DNA of 47,472 nucleotides from Candidatus Pacearchaeota archaeon CG1_02_39_14 (GCA_001872315.1 MNVZ01000025.1:1-47472); one strand, 5' to 3'. Shown: positions 35,827 to 46,100, counted from the stretch's first letter. The notes: a model not told the origin generated them from the letters alone. Translations and numbers: made by a program.

Positions 35827-36439
35827 GTTCATCTAATTTAGCCAAAATTTTATTTTTATCATGCCCTCTTATTTCTTTACCCCAAAGAACCAGAATTCGG
35901 TTTAATCTTGACCAATATTCCCTCGGGGCAATTTTCCTAATTTCCATTTCAGTCTGAAGTGGATTCTTTGTATGGACGATGCCCAATACATTCAAAATAC
36001 GATGACAATGAGTGTCTATACACACCCCTTCTTTATCATGGCATTCCGTGATGACAAGATTAGCTGTCTTCCTTCCAACGCCCGGAATCTTTACCAATTC
36101 TTCGATTTTATCAGGTATTTTTCCATGAAATTCCGAGATAATGAATTTAGCTGCTGCAATGACGTTCTTCGCCTTCGTTCTATTATAATTCAGGCTCTTA
36201 AAAATACGCAAAACATCCCCATAGTTCGCCCGAGCCAGGCTCTTCAGACTTTTGTATTTCCTGAACAATTTTTCAGCAATAGGAATAGTAGTCTCATCTC
36301 TACTCTGGGCTGACATAATTGTAGCAATAAGGGTCTTCCAGTCAGCACCCCAGCCCTCTCCTGCCAACCTTTTGTCATGTTTGCCATATTTCTTTTCAGC
36401 TTTCTTAAATACCTTAAGGAAATATCTCCTTTTGTCCAT
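35816..36439 (-). CDS. nth: Endonuclease III-like HhH-GPD DNA glycosylase lacking C-terminal Fe-S cysteines
   Basis: TLIATIMSAQSRDETT, KIPGVGRKTANLVITE, CIDTHCHRI; start at MDKRRYF proposed (track start 36490 overlaps valS start). Confidence 0.92.
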   Translation of the reverse strand: MDKRRYFLKVFKKAEKKYGKHDKRLAGEGWGADWKTLIATIMSAQSRDETTIPIAEKLFRKYKSLKSLARANYGDVLRIFKSLNYNRTKAKNVIAAAKFIISEFHGKIPDKIEELVKIPGVGRKTANLVITECHDKEGVCIDTHCHRILNVLGIVHTKNPLQTEMEIRKIAPREYWSRLNRILVLWGKEIRGHDKNKILAKLDEPTS

Positions 36440-36488
36440 AAAAGATAGAATCCTAAATCTTTTTAATACCTTCCTGCGTATCATAATC

Positions 36489-38816
36489 ATGGCTCCAATA
36501 GAAACAAAGAATCTGGAAAAACACTGGCTAAATTATTGGGAAAAGGAAAAAATTTACTCATTTGACAGGAATTCAAAGAAAAAAATATTCTCAATAGACA
36601 CACCTCCTCCAACGGTTTCAGGAGAAATGCACATAGGCCATGCCTACTCTTATTCACAGCAGGATTTCATAGCAAGATTCAAAAGAATGTCAGGGTTTAA
36701 CATATTCTACCCATTCGGAACAGACGACAATGGCCTGCCAACAGAAAAATTAATTCAAAAGCTAAAAGGGGTAAAAAGCAAGGACTTCTCAAGAGAAGAT
36801 TTCATTTCATTATGCCTGAAAACCCTGAAAGAAATAACCCCTGAATTCGTGCAAGGCTGGAAAGACATAGGAATATCGTGTGATTACGATTTATATTATT
36901 CAACAATAGACGGCAACTCAAGAAAAATATCTCAAAAAATATTCCTTGAGTTATATAAAAGTGGATTAATATACAAGGCTGATTTCCCTACACTCTGGGA
37001 CACAGAATTTCAGACTCCGGTCGCACAGGCAGAACTGGAAGACAAGGAAAAAGAGTCTCTTTTCACAACAATAAAATTCCAGGCAGATGGAAAGATTTTA
37101 CCAATAGCCACAACCCGCCCGGAATTATTGCCTGCATGCCTTGCAATATTTGTAAATCCAAAAGATAAAAGATACAAGCAGTTAATAGGAAAACAGGCAA
37201 CAGTTCCAATATTTAATAACAAAGTCCCAATTCTTGCAGATACTCATGCAGACATGGAAAAAGGCACGGGAGCGTTGATGATTTGTTCTTACGGCGACAA
37301 GAATGATGTTGAAGCTGTAAAGAAGCACAACCTGCCTCCTAAAATTATAATTACCAAAGACGGAAAAATCAATGTTCCTGGCTACGAGCTGCCAATAAAA
37401 GAAGCAAGAGCCAGAATATTAGAAGACCTGAAAAACCGAGATTTAATAATAAAGCAGGAAAGAGTAAAACACGTAACAAATGTCTATGAAAAGTCAGGAA
37501 AAGAAATAGAATTTCTCCCTGTAGAACAATGGTTCATAAAAATTTTAGATAAAAAGAAAAAACTCATTGAGCAGGGAAAGAAAATCAATTGGTATCCTGA
37601 ACATATGCAGAAAAGGTACGAAAACTGGATTCACGGCCTTGAATGGGATTGGTCTATTTCCAGAGAAAGGCATTTTGGAATACCTATCCCTCTATGGCAC
37701 TGCAAAGCCTGCAATCATGTTATCCCCGCAAAGCCTGAAGAGCTTCCGATAGACCCTGTGCAAAAAGAAAAATTCTGCAATAAGTGCGGGGCAAAAGCTG
37801 AGCCTGAAACAAAAGTTCTTGACACCTGGGCAACATCCTCTTTAACGCCCCAAATAGCTTCTTCCTTGGCAAATAACAAAATAAAACTGCCCTACTCGCT
37901 AAGGCCGCAAGCTCATGATATAATAAGAACCTGGGCATTTTACACAATAGTCCGTTCATTATACCATGAAAATAAAATTCCATGGAAAGACACAATAATT
38001 TCAGGCTTTGTGACACTCGGCGGGGAGAAGATGTCAAAATCTAAAGGGAACATAATCAGGCCAAAAGCAATAACTGAAGAATCGGGAGCGGACTCATTAA
38101 GATATGCAGCCGCTGCGTCAAAACTCGGCGAAGATTCAGACTATCAGGAAAAGGATGTGATTACGGGAAAAAGATTTGTAAATAAAATAATTAATGCATC
38201 CAATTTTGTTTTTATGAATCTCAAGCACCAAAAGAAAGCAAAACTCCATGAAACTGACAGATTATTACTGCAGCAGCTGAACAGGACAATAGATTCCGCC
38301 ACATCTGCATTTGAAGAATATAACTATATAAAAGCAAAATCAGAGGCAGAAAATTTCTTCTGGAAAACCTTTGCTGACAACTATCTGGAAATCGTTAAAA
38401 ATCGCGTTTACAATGGGACAAAAAAAGAGAAAGAATCTGCATTTTACACCCTATATAACTCACTGTTGGCAGTTACAAAATTGATGGCCCCGATAACTCC
38501 TTTCATAACAGAAGAAATTTATCAGCAGCATTTCAGGAAATATGAGAAAGAAAAGTCAATTCATGTCTCTTCCTGGCCGAAAAAAATTAGCCTAAGCAAG
38601 AGGAAGGAAGATGATAAAGTCTGGAACAGAATGATAGAAATAATCACTGCAGCCAGACAGGCAAAATCAGAAGCAAAAAAATCAATGAAAGCTCCTGTTG
38701 TTTTAACCCTTCCAAAATCAGACCATAAACTGCTGGCAAAAGTCCTGGATGATGTAAAATCAGTCATAACAGCCCAGGAAATCAAGGAAGGAAACTTCAG
38801 CATTGAATTCGTTTAA
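36489..38816 (+). CDS. valS: Valyl-tRNA synthetase
   Basis: Start MAPIETKNLEKHWLNYWE at 36489; TPPPTVSGEMHIGHAYSY, GEKMSKSKGN, anticodon-binding domain. Confidence 0.95.
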   Translation: MAPIETKNLEKHWLNYWEKEKIYSFDRNSKKKIFSIDTPPPTVSGEMHIGHAYSYSQQDFIARFKRMSGFNIFYPFGTDDNGLPTEKLIQKLKGVKSKDFSREDFISLCLKTLKEITPEFVQGWKDIGISCDYDLYYSTIDGNSRKISQKIFLELYKSGLIYKADFPTLWDTEFQTPVAQAELEDKEKESLFTTIKFQADGKILPIATTRPELLPACLAIFVNPKDKRYKQLIGKQATVPIFNNKVPILADTHADMEKGTGALMICSYGDKNDVEAVKKHNLPPKIIITKDGKINVPGYELPIKEARARILEDLKNRDLIIKQERVKHVTNVYEKSGKEIEFLPVEQWFIKILDKKKKLIEQGKKINWYPEHMQKRYENWIHGLEWDWSISRERHFGIPIPLWHCKACNHVIPAKPEELPIDPVQKEKFCNKCGAKAEPETKVLDTWATSSLTPQIASSLANNKIKLPYSLRPQAHDIIRTWAFYTIVRSLYHENKIPWKDTIISGFVTLGGEKMSKSKGNIIRPKAITEESGADSLRYAAAASKLGEDSDYQEKDVITGKRFVNKIINASNFVFMNLKHQKKAKLHETDRLLLQQLNRTIDSATSAFEEYNYIKAKSEAENFFWKTFADNYLEIVKNRVYNGTKKEKESAFYTLYNSLLAVTKLMAPITPFITEEIYQQHFRKYEKEKSIHVSSWPKKISLSKRKEDDKVWNRMIEIITAARQAKSEAKKSMKAPVVLTLPKSDHKLLAKVLDDVKSVITAQEIKEGNFSIEFV

Positions 38817-38858
38817 CCTAATCTTTATTAACCCTCTCCCTCTCTCTTAAAAATACAC

Positions 38859-39953
38859 ATGGACGAGAAACAGAAAAACGAGCTGGAAGAAGTAATTGAA
38901 GAGCTGGAGGCAAAGCGTGGCAGGCACACGCAGTTAGTCACCGTGATGATTCCTTCAGGTTTTAACATAAATCAGGTTACTAAACAGCTGGAAGCAGAAA
39001 AATCAACGGCTGCAAATATTAAGTCAAAGACAACAAGGTCAAATGTGATTGACGCTCTCGAAATGATAGTCAGAAAGTTAAAAGAGCTCAAAAAAACTCC
39101 TGAAAACGGGTTGGCATTGTACGCAGGAAACGTGTCAGAAAATGAAGGGACTTCGGATGTCAGAATATGGGTCATCGAGCCGCCAAAGCCCCTTAAGGTA
39201 AGAATGTACAGATGCGACCAGACATTCATAGTCGCTCCCTTAAGAGAAATGATACAAACCGAATCGGTCTACGGCCTTTTAGCCATAGATAGAAAAGATG
39301 CAATCATCGGCCTATTGGACGGCAGGGAAATAAAAGTAATCTCTAAGATGACTTCAGGAGTTCCCGGAAAAGTAAGAGCAGGAGGTCAAAGTTCACAGAG
39401 ATTCCACAGGATTACAGAAGGCCTTACAAAAGAGTTTTTCAGGAGAGTTTCGGAAGAGATGAAAAAAATATTTTTTGACATGCCAAGATTAAAGGGAATT
39501 CTTATAGGCGGCCCAATTCCAACAAAAGAAGAATTTTTGGAAGAAGGTCATTTAGTAACAAAGCTGAAAGAGCTTGTCATATCCGTAAAAGACATAGGAT
39601 ATGTCGATGAGCACGGCCTCGAATTATTAGTTGAGGATTCGCAGGAAGACATACAGGAGCAGGAATTTATAAAAGAGAAAAAGATAGTTGAAAGATTCTT
39701 CGAAATTCTTGGAAAAAATAAAGATATGGCGGCTTATGGAGAAGAAAAAGTAGCTCTTGCCATAGAAAGAGGAGCGGTAGACACTCTTCTAGTTTCAAGA
39801 GATTTTGACAGGGAAAAATCAGCAGAATTTGAAAAAAAGACAAATAGCATCAGCTCTCATTTAGTAATAATATCCACAGAAACTCACGAAGGCCAGCAAT
39901 TCCTTAACATAACAAAAGGCGTTGGGGCGATTCTGAGATTCCCTATTGAATAA
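38859..39953 (+). CDS. prf1: Peptide chain release factor aRF1
   Basis: GRHTQLVTVMIPSG, TAANIKSKTTRSNVIDAL (NIKS), GVPGKVRAGGQSSQRFHRITEG (GGQ). Confidence 0.97.
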   Translation: MDEKQKNELEEVIEELEAKRGRHTQLVTVMIPSGFNINQVTKQLEAEKSTAANIKSKTTRSNVIDALEMIVRKLKELKKTPENGLALYAGNVSENEGTSDVRIWVIEPPKPLKVRMYRCDQTFIVAPLREMIQTESVYGLLAIDRKDAIIGLLDGREIKVISKMTSGVPGKVRAGGQSSQRFHRITEGLTKEFFRRVSEEMKKIFFDMPRLKGILIGGPIPTKEEFLEEGHLVTKLKELVISVKDIGYVDEHGLELLVEDSQEDIQEQEFIKEKKIVERFFEILGKNKDMAAYGEEKVALAIERGAVDTLLVSRDFDREKSAEFEKKTNSISSHLVIISTETHEGQQFLNITKGVGAILRFPIE

Positions 39954-39998
39954 GTTATTACAACAAACCATATAAATCCCCCCGAACCTCTACTTCCT

Positions 39999-42005
39999 AT
40001 GGAACTCAAAAAACCAGATGAGATTATCCAGGAATCCAAGAATTTCTTTGAAGCATACAAAAAAGAGATAGGTCGTTCAATAAGAGAAGGAGAAAGGATA
40101 GTCAACATAAATTTTGGGCACATATCAGAGTTCTCTCCCCTCTTATCCGAAAGGCTTCTTGAAAATCCTGAAGAAACTTTAGTTTACCTGGAAACCGCGC
40201 TGGAGGAATCAGGCCTTATAAAAAACCCAAGGATAAGAATAAGAGAAGTTCCATCCTCCGTAGACACAAAAATAAGAGAAATAAGAGCAAAGCACCTGGA
40301 TAAATTTATACAGGTAGAAGGAATAGTGAAACAGGCATCTGATGTCCTTCCTCAAGTTGTCAATGCAAGGTTTGAATGCCCTACCTGCGGTGCTATTCTT
40401 TCTGTCCTGCAAATAGAAAAGAAATTCAGGGAGCCAGCAAGATGTTCCTGCGGAAGAAAGGGACAATTCAAGCTTCTTTCAAAAGAGATGGTTGACGCAC
40501 AGAGATTGGTTGTTGAAGAATCCCCTGACTCTCTTGATGGAGGAGAGCAGCCAAGAAGAATAAATATCTTCCTGAAAGAAGATTTGGTAGACCCAAGGAT
40601 GGAAGAAAGAACAACACCTGGAAGCAAGGTCAAAATCCTTGGGGTTTTGAAGGAAGTTCCAAGGCCCCTTCAGTCAGGATCAATTTCAACTCTTTTTGAC
40701 CTTGCTGTGGAAGCAAATCACATTACCCCTATGGAAGAGACCTTCGATGATCTCGAGATTTCAGAGGAAGAAGAAAAGCAGATTCTCGAGCTGGCTGCGG
40801 ACCCTCATGTACACACAAGGCTGGCAAAAAGCATATCCCCAAGTGTATATGGATATGACAGAATAAAAGAGGCCATCCTCCTTCAGCTATTTTCAGGAGT
40901 AAAGAAAACAAAATCAGACGGAGGAAAAACAAGAGGGGATATCCACATCCTGCTTGTAGGGGACCCCGGAGTTGCAAAATCTGTAACATTAAAATTTGTT
41001 TCCATAATCGCCCCGAAAGGAAGATATGTGTCCGGTAAAGCGGCGACAGCAGCCGGCCTCACAGCTGCAGTTGTAAAGGACGAATTTCTTAGGGGATGGA
41101 GCCTTGAGGCCGGAGCAATGGTTCTTTCCAATAAAGGGTTGGTTTGCATAGATGAGATAGAGAAGATGTCAGAACACGATAGATCAACTATGCACGAGGC
41201 AATGGAGCAGCAGACGGTAACAATTTCAAAGGCAAACATTCAGGCAACTCTGCGTGCCGAAACTTCTGTCCTTGCAGCGGGAAACCCGAAGATGGGAAGG
41301 TTTGACCCGCACACTCCAATACCACAACAGATAGACATTTCCCCTGCCTTATTGTCCAGGTTTGATGTTATCTTCGTTCTCCGTGACCTACCAAACAAAA
41401 TCCAGGACGAGGCGATTGCAACTCACGTTCTTGAAGAACACAAGCAGAAAGTTATAAGGGATGTCATTGCTCCGCAGCTATTAAGAAAATATATTGCATA
41501 TTCAAGAAAAATAAAGCCCCGCCTTTCAGAGGAAGCAGTTGAAGAAATAAAAAGCTTCTATATAAAACTTAGAAACCAATCTGTAAGAACTGACAGTGAT
41601 ATCAAGCCCATCCCAATTACAGCAAGGCAGCTGGAGGCAATCATCCGTCTTTCTGAAGCGTGCGCTAAAGTCAGACTATCAGATAAAGTTGAGCCGACAG
41701 ATGCAAAAAGGGCCATTGACCTCGTAAAGTTTTCTCTGCAGCAGGTTGGCTACGACGAAGAAACACAAACATTTGACATAGACAGAGTCACAGGAATCCC
41801 AAGCTCAAAGAGGGGAAAGTTCCTGATGGTAAAAGAAACCATCTCACGCCTGGAGTCGAGATTAGGAAAATTAATCCCGATGGAGGAATTACAAAAGGAG
41901 CTGGAGGATAAAGTGACACAGGATGAGCTGGAAGAAGCCATCACGCAGCTATCTAAGTCGGGAGATATCTTCAGGCCAAAGAAAGGTTTCATACAAAAGC
42001 TATAA
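39999..42005 (+). CDS. mcm: Replicative MCM helicase
   Basis: ILLVGDPGVAKSVTLKFV Walker A, GLVCIDEIEKM, LLSRFDVIFVLRD arginine finger, zinc motif CPTCG...CSCG. Confidence 0.97.
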   Translation: MELKKPDEIIQESKNFFEAYKKEIGRSIREGERIVNINFGHISEFSPLLSERLLENPEETLVYLETALEESGLIKNPRIRIREVPSSVDTKIREIRAKHLDKFIQVEGIVKQASDVLPQVVNARFECPTCGAILSVLQIEKKFREPARCSCGRKGQFKLLSKEMVDAQRLVVEESPDSLDGGEQPRRINIFLKEDLVDPRMEERTTPGSKVKILGVLKEVPRPLQSGSISTLFDLAVEANHITPMEETFDDLEISEEEEKQILELAADPHVHTRLAKSISPSVYGYDRIKEAILLQLFSGVKKTKSDGGKTRGDIHILLVGDPGVAKSVTLKFVSIIAPKGRYVSGKAATAAGLTAAVVKDEFLRGWSLEAGAMVLSNKGLVCIDEIEKMSEHDRSTMHEAMEQQTVTISKANIQATLRAETSVLAAGNPKMGRFDPHTPIPQQIDISPALLSRFDVIFVLRDLPNKIQDEAIATHVLEEHKQKVIRDVIAPQLLRKYIAYSRKIKPRLSEEAVEEIKSFYIKLRNQSVRTDSDIKPIPITARQLEAIIRLSEACAKVRLSDKVEPTDAKRAIDLVKFSLQQVGYDEETQTFDIDRVTGIPSSKRGKFLMVKETISRLESRLGKLIPMEELQKELEDKVTQDELEEAITQLSKSGDIFRPKKGFIQKL

Positions 42006-42036
42006 TGTTTTTAAACTATCAGAAACGAATAGAAAT

Positions 42037-42531
42037 ATGAATGAGCTGGCAGAGCTTGCAAATGCATATAATCCTCAATTAGTCACATTTGGCGTCGGCG
42101 CTATTGCAGGCGCAGCAATTACAGGAACTTTTGCATTATACAGGCATCTAAGAAACCAGGCACAGCCAGAGCCGGGAGTTTTCTACAGCAACTCTATGTC
42201 TCCGGACAGAATAATAGACTTCAAGAAAATCGAAAGGATTTACGCAATCGGAGAAATAAAATCTGCTGAATGGAACAGATTTAGCATGCAGATACCGGAA
42301 GAAAGAAGAAATACGCTTACTCTGGATATAGGGCATGTTGGAAAGCCAGGCCATTATATCTCCATAGACTTTTCAAATCCTGAAGTCATAACTGGTATCA
42401 GACATGGCTTTGCAGACCTGAAAGAAGATAGAAAAGAATTCCCAAAAAGTCTCGAAGGCAAACAGGTCCTCCAGCATTATTGGGGAAGCACTTTAGTAGC
42501 AATATCAAGGACACAACCTAGAAGACTATAA
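42037..42531 (+). CDS. Membrane-anchored hypothetical protein
   Basis: ATG at 42037 (track start 41923 lies inside mcm); TM LVTFGVGAIAGAAITGTFALY. Confidence 0.6.
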   Translation: MNELAELANAYNPQLVTFGVGAIAGAAITGTFALYRHLRNQAQPEPGVFYSNSMSPDRIIDFKKIERIYAIGEIKSAEWNRFSMQIPEERRNTLTLDIGHVGKPGHYISIDFSNPEVITGIRHGFADLKEDRKEFPKSLEGKQVLQHYWGSTLVAISRTQPRRL

Positions 42532-42816
42532 CTGGCCCTTTTCTACTGCATCCCTCACACAAAAGTCAAAAATTTTATCTCTTGCACAATAAACTGTAGC
42601 CCCATCATTAAAATAATATCTTCCTTCCCTATTATCAACACAAGTCAGCTCATCAACTAAAAAACGCAGATGATTATAGTTTTCCCCATGAACTATCCAT
42701 CTAACTCTTTCATTATGCCCCCATTGCCCATACATATACTCCCAAAGTTCCTCGAGGGTAGACCCAGGCCGGTCCTTAACCGCCTTCAAAGTAAACATTA
42801 TCTGGCTAACTAACAT
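42526..42816 (-). CDS. Hypothetical protein
   Basis: 96-aa ORF overlapping CYTH gene start-to-stop. Confidence 0.55.
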   Translation of the reverse strand: MLVSQIMFTLKAVKDRPGSTLEELWEYMYGQWGHNERVRWIVHGENYNHLRFLVDELTCVDNREGRYYFNDGATVYCARDKIFDFCVRDAVEKGQL

Positions 42817-43369
42817 CTTCCCCTTGCTTCGCCAGCACCATTATCGGATATCCTCTTAACTCAAGAGGGATTTCATCCCAATCAGCCCCAAGCTCATCTA
42901 AAATAGCGTAACATTCTTCCTTCGCCTTGCCTACATTATCAAATTTCTTGGCTTCAACTTCGATATAATGCCCGAGTTCCTTGATAAAATCCAGGCACAC
43001 TTCAAATCCCTTATAATCGTAAGTCTTCCTGTGCTTTGTAACTGTCACCTTATTAATCATATCCAACTTGCTTAAAATCAAAGACATCATCTCCGGATTC
43101 CCGACAGGGACTTCATACTCATCTGTCTTAAGCAATTCTTTCTTATCGTCAAAATGCAGAAAATTATAATGCAGCTCATCTTTCCCATCTTCGTGCCTTA
43201 CTCTTAAATATTCAACAGGCGGATTTAAAGCGAAAAAATCTTCATGCTTGGGCGTAAAATACTCGTCTTTCTGCTCTTTCTCCTTTACAAATTTGGCTAT
43301 TTCCTTAAGCCTTGCCTCAACCTCTTCAGGATTCTTCAAGGCAACCTTGATTTCAACTTCCTCATTCAT
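42806..43369 (-). CDS. CYTH domain (class IV adenylate cyclase/ThTPase-like) protein
   Basis: EVEIKVAL, YLRVRHEDGKDELHYN, VTKHRKTYDYKGFEVCLDFIKELGHYIEVEAK. Confidence 0.85.
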   Translation of the reverse strand: MNEEVEIKVALKNPEEVEARLKEIAKFVKEKEQKDEYFTPKHEDFFALNPPVEYLRVRHEDGKDELHYNFLHFDDKKELLKTDEYEVPVGNPEMMSLILSKLDMINKVTVTKHRKTYDYKGFEVCLDFIKELGHYIEVEAKKFDNVGKAKEECYAILDELGADWDEIPLELRGYPIMVLAKQGEDVS

Positions 43370-43419
43370 AGCTCATGAACCATAAAAATACTTATAAAAC
43401 CTTCTCTCTAACACTCTGA

Positions 43420-44034
43420 ATGTCAGAAGAAGAGTTCAAGAGACACATAGCTTATAAGTTCAGAATAGGGGATATTATTTCAGGAAATCCCGTTCTTGAC
43501 GCAGACAGGTTTAAATTTCTGGAAATAGGGGACAGGCATGTTGTCAGGGTTAACATAATAGCGAATATAGTTGAAAAATTTGTCCAAGATCAGGAAAAAA
43601 AATTCGCTTCTGTTACTTTAGACGATGCATCAGGCCAAATCAAGCTTAAAACATTCGGAGATGACATTGCAAAATTTGAAAAATTCTCGCAGGGAGATAC
43701 AGTCCAGGTAATCGGCCTTCTCCGCTCATGGAACAATGAAGTCTATATCATTCCTGAAATAATCAAATCAAGAACACCTGAATATTTATTATTAAGAAAA
43801 TTAGAAACTGACCTTGATAAGCCAAAACAGATAAGCAAAGAGCAATCTACTGCTATAAAAACCAAAATCCTAGAGATATTGAAGAAAGAAGAGGATAACG
43901 GCGGAGCGGACATAGAGAAGATGATTACTGATTTACCTGAATCTCCCCAGACAATCAACTTAGAGATAAAGAAACTCCTGGAAGAAGGCATTGCTTACGA
44001 GCCAAGGCCAGGAAAATTAAGATACCTAGGATAA
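43420..44034 (+). CDS. RPA-like OB-fold single-stranded DNA-binding protein
   Basis: FASVTLDDASGQIKLKTFGDDIAKFEKFSQGDTVQVIGLLRSWNNEVYIIPEII; C-terminal helical domain. Confidence 0.8.
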   Translation: MSEEEFKRHIAYKFRIGDIISGNPVLDADRFKFLEIGDRHVVRVNIIANIVEKFVQDQEKKFASVTLDDASGQIKLKTFGDDIAKFEKFSQGDTVQVIGLLRSWNNEVYIIPEIIKSRTPEYLLLRKLETDLDKPKQISKEQSTAIKTKILEILKKEEDNGGADIEKMITDLPESPQTINLEIKKLLEEGIAYEPRPGKLRYLG

Positions 44035-44670
44035 TTTCTTATTTCTGAAGAAAAAATGCAGGTAAGCCGTTGCGCGCGGCTTAGTCTCCCAAAAGTCAAC
44101 TAGTTCAAAATAATCTTTCATATAGTCCAAGAACTCATCTTTCTGATAATGAACAAAGTATCTTTTTGTGCCTGCTCCTTTTAGAAAATCTCTTGAGCTC
44201 GTATCATCCGTGTCTTCAATAAAGCATTCATTATCCCCCTTCTTAAGAACAACAAACAAAATTCCCTCTGGATTTAAAATTTCTGACAGCTTTTCAGAGA
44301 CATTTTTCATCCTATTTTTGGGAACATGCAATAAAGAAGTAACTGCCCAGACACCATCAAAGCTATTTTTATCAAATTGCAAATCTTCTATATCCATAAT
44401 CATGGCATCAACTCCTTTTGCCTTTGCTAGATTAATCATTTCTTCAGACAAATCAACGGCAGTGACTTCAAATTTATTGTCTTTAAACCATAAGGAATGG
44501 TCTCCTCCGCCACATCCTAAATCAAGAATCCTTTCTCCTTTTAGTATATCAATAAACCTGTGAAATTCGGGCCTTCCCGGAATGTCCATCAGCCCCTTAA
44601 AATAATCTGAAAACTTTTCAGCATTTTTGTTGTACGCCCTGATTGTCTCCGCCTTATACTCTTCCATCAA
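44026..44670 (-). CDS. Class I SAM-dependent methyltransferase
   Basis: RILDLGCGGGDHSLWF, VTAVDLSEEMINLAKAKG, FDGVWAVTSLLHVP. Confidence 0.9.
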   Translation of the reverse strand: MMEEYKAETIRAYNKNAEKFSDYFKGLMDIPGRPEFHRFIDILKGERILDLGCGGGDHSLWFKDNKFEVTAVDLSEEMINLAKAKGVDAMIMDIEDLQFDKNSFDGVWAVTSLLHVPKNRMKNVSEKLSEILNPEGILFVVLKKGDNECFIEDTDDTSSRDFLKGAGTKRYFVHYQKDEFLDYMKDYFELVDFWETKPRATAYLHFFFRNKKLS

Positions 44671-45073
44671 ACAATCTCCTGTAAATCTCTACCTCTTTCC
44701 TATAAAATCCATCCTGCCCGAGAAATTCATCAAGACCCTCATCTTCATTCAGGTCAATCCATCTAAATTCACTGTGCTCATCACTCAATCTAACCTCCTT
44801 GCTCAAAGGAGTGCACAAAAATGTAAGCATCAATATTTTCTGTCCATCCTGCCTTGTAAAATACCTTACACTCATCACATCTCCTATCTCAACATCCAGC
44901 CCTGCCTCTTCCATGACTTCTCTTTTTAATCCAAGAAAAGGATCTTCCCCCTCATTCAGCCGTCCCCCGGGAGGCTCCCAGATTCCGGGCATATGCTCCT
45001 TGCTTAATCTTTTTAACACAAGCAGATTGCCAGAATCAACAACAAAACCCCTCACAGCAACTCTGAAATCCAT
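44654..45073 (-). CDS. Nudix hydrolase
   Basis: GGRLNEGEDPFLGLKREVMEEAGLDV. Confidence 0.92.
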   Translation of the reverse strand: MDFRVAVRGFVVDSGNLLVLKRLSKEHMPGIWEPPGGRLNEGEDPFLGLKREVMEEAGLDVEIGDVMSVRYFTRQDGQKILMLTFLCTPLSKEVRLSDEHSEFRWIDLNEDEGLDEFLGQDGFYRKEVEIYRRLFDGRV

Positions 45074-45105
45074 GTAGAATTATTCAAAAAAGAGTTTATA
45101 ATGAT

Positions 45106-45642
45106 TTATCTTCTGAATCTTCCAAAGAAAGATTTCTTTTTCTGCCTGTTCAGTCTCAAAGCAATCCATATCAGCAAAATCAAAACTACAAGCAATAAGC
45201 CAAATCTCCAGTAATCAGAGAAGTTTCTCCAGTTAACAACACTTCCATAGAACAAAGCCCATATCCCTGAACCCATTAAAGCGCTTCCTACAGGTTCAGT
45301 TTTCAACAAGCTATATCCCAGAATGAAGGCAATAACTGCAACTATCAGAGAGATAAAGAATACTCTCTGCGCATGTGCATCAGAAGCATCATCAAATTCC
45401 TGCTGGCAATAATAGTAATAATCGCAATATCCATTATTCCACCTTCCTCCATCCGCTTCACATTCGGTCTGCGTTGGATTTTCTACATTTCCCCTTCCGT
45501 CTATAATTGTTTTAGGCACAACAGTCTCACTGCAATAGTCATCCCATTGTGGGCTTGGATAGAAAGCTTCAACTCCCTGCCATAAAACTAATGCAAATAC
45601 AACAATGATTCCAATTCCAAGAACGATATTCTTTATTCTCAT
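45106..45642 (-). CDS. Polytopic membrane protein with Cys-rich extracytoplasmic segment
   Basis: Start MRIKNIVLG at 45642; WDDYCSE...TECEADGGRWNNGYCDYYYYCQQEF, then three TM segments. Confidence 0.7.
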   Translation of the reverse strand: MRIKNIVLGIGIIVVFALVLWQGVEAFYPSPQWDDYCSETVVPKTIIDGRGNVENPTQTECEADGGRWNNGYCDYYYYCQQEFDDASDAHAQRVFFISLIVAVIAFILGYSLLKTEPVGSALMGSGIWALFYGSVVNWRNFSDYWRFGLLLVVLILLIWIALRLNRQKKKSFFGRFRR

Positions 45643-45692
45643 GCTTATGAATAAACAATCAAGTTTATAAACGTAATTCTTCAAGCTGATTT

Positions 45693-46100
45693 ATGGAATA
45701 CGAAAAATTATTGGAAAAGGCATATAATGAAATCAAGGTAGTGGATACTAACTCGGACAGGTTTGAAGTCCCTGCAGTCAAAGGGCAGGTTGCAGGAAAA
45801 AACACTATAATAACAAACATAACAGAGATTGCATCTTATATAAGAAGGCCCCTAGAAAATCTGGCAAAATACCTGCTAAAAGAGCTTGCAGTTTCGGGAA
45901 AAATGGACAATTCAAGATTGATTTTAAACAGAAGATTAAGCTCGACTCTTGTAAATGAGAAAGTCCAGCTCTATGTAAAAGAATTTGTCCTCTGCCATGA
46001 ATGTAAGAAGCCTGACACCGAAATCATATCCGAAAAAGGAATTAAGTTCAAGCACTGCCTCGCATGTGGTGCAAAGTATCCGATTAAGAGCAAAATCTAG
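45693..46100 (+). CDS. Translation initiation factor aIF2 subunit beta
   Basis: RFEVPAVKGQVAGKNTIITNITEIASYIRRPLENLAKYLLKELA; zinc ribbon CHECKKPDT...HCLACGAKYPI. Confidence 0.95.
   Translation: MEYEKLLEKAYNEIKVVDTNSDRFEVPAVKGQVAGKNTIITNITEIASYIRRPLENLAKYLLKELAVSGKMDNSRLILNRRLSSTLVNEKVQLYVKEFVLCHECKKPDTEIISEKGIKFKHCLACGAKYPIKSKI

Noticed and set aside
36252-36488. N-terminal extension of valyl-tRNA synthetase
   Set aside because: Overlaps nth antisense; the MAPIETKNLEKHWLNYW start is the typical ValRS N-terminus
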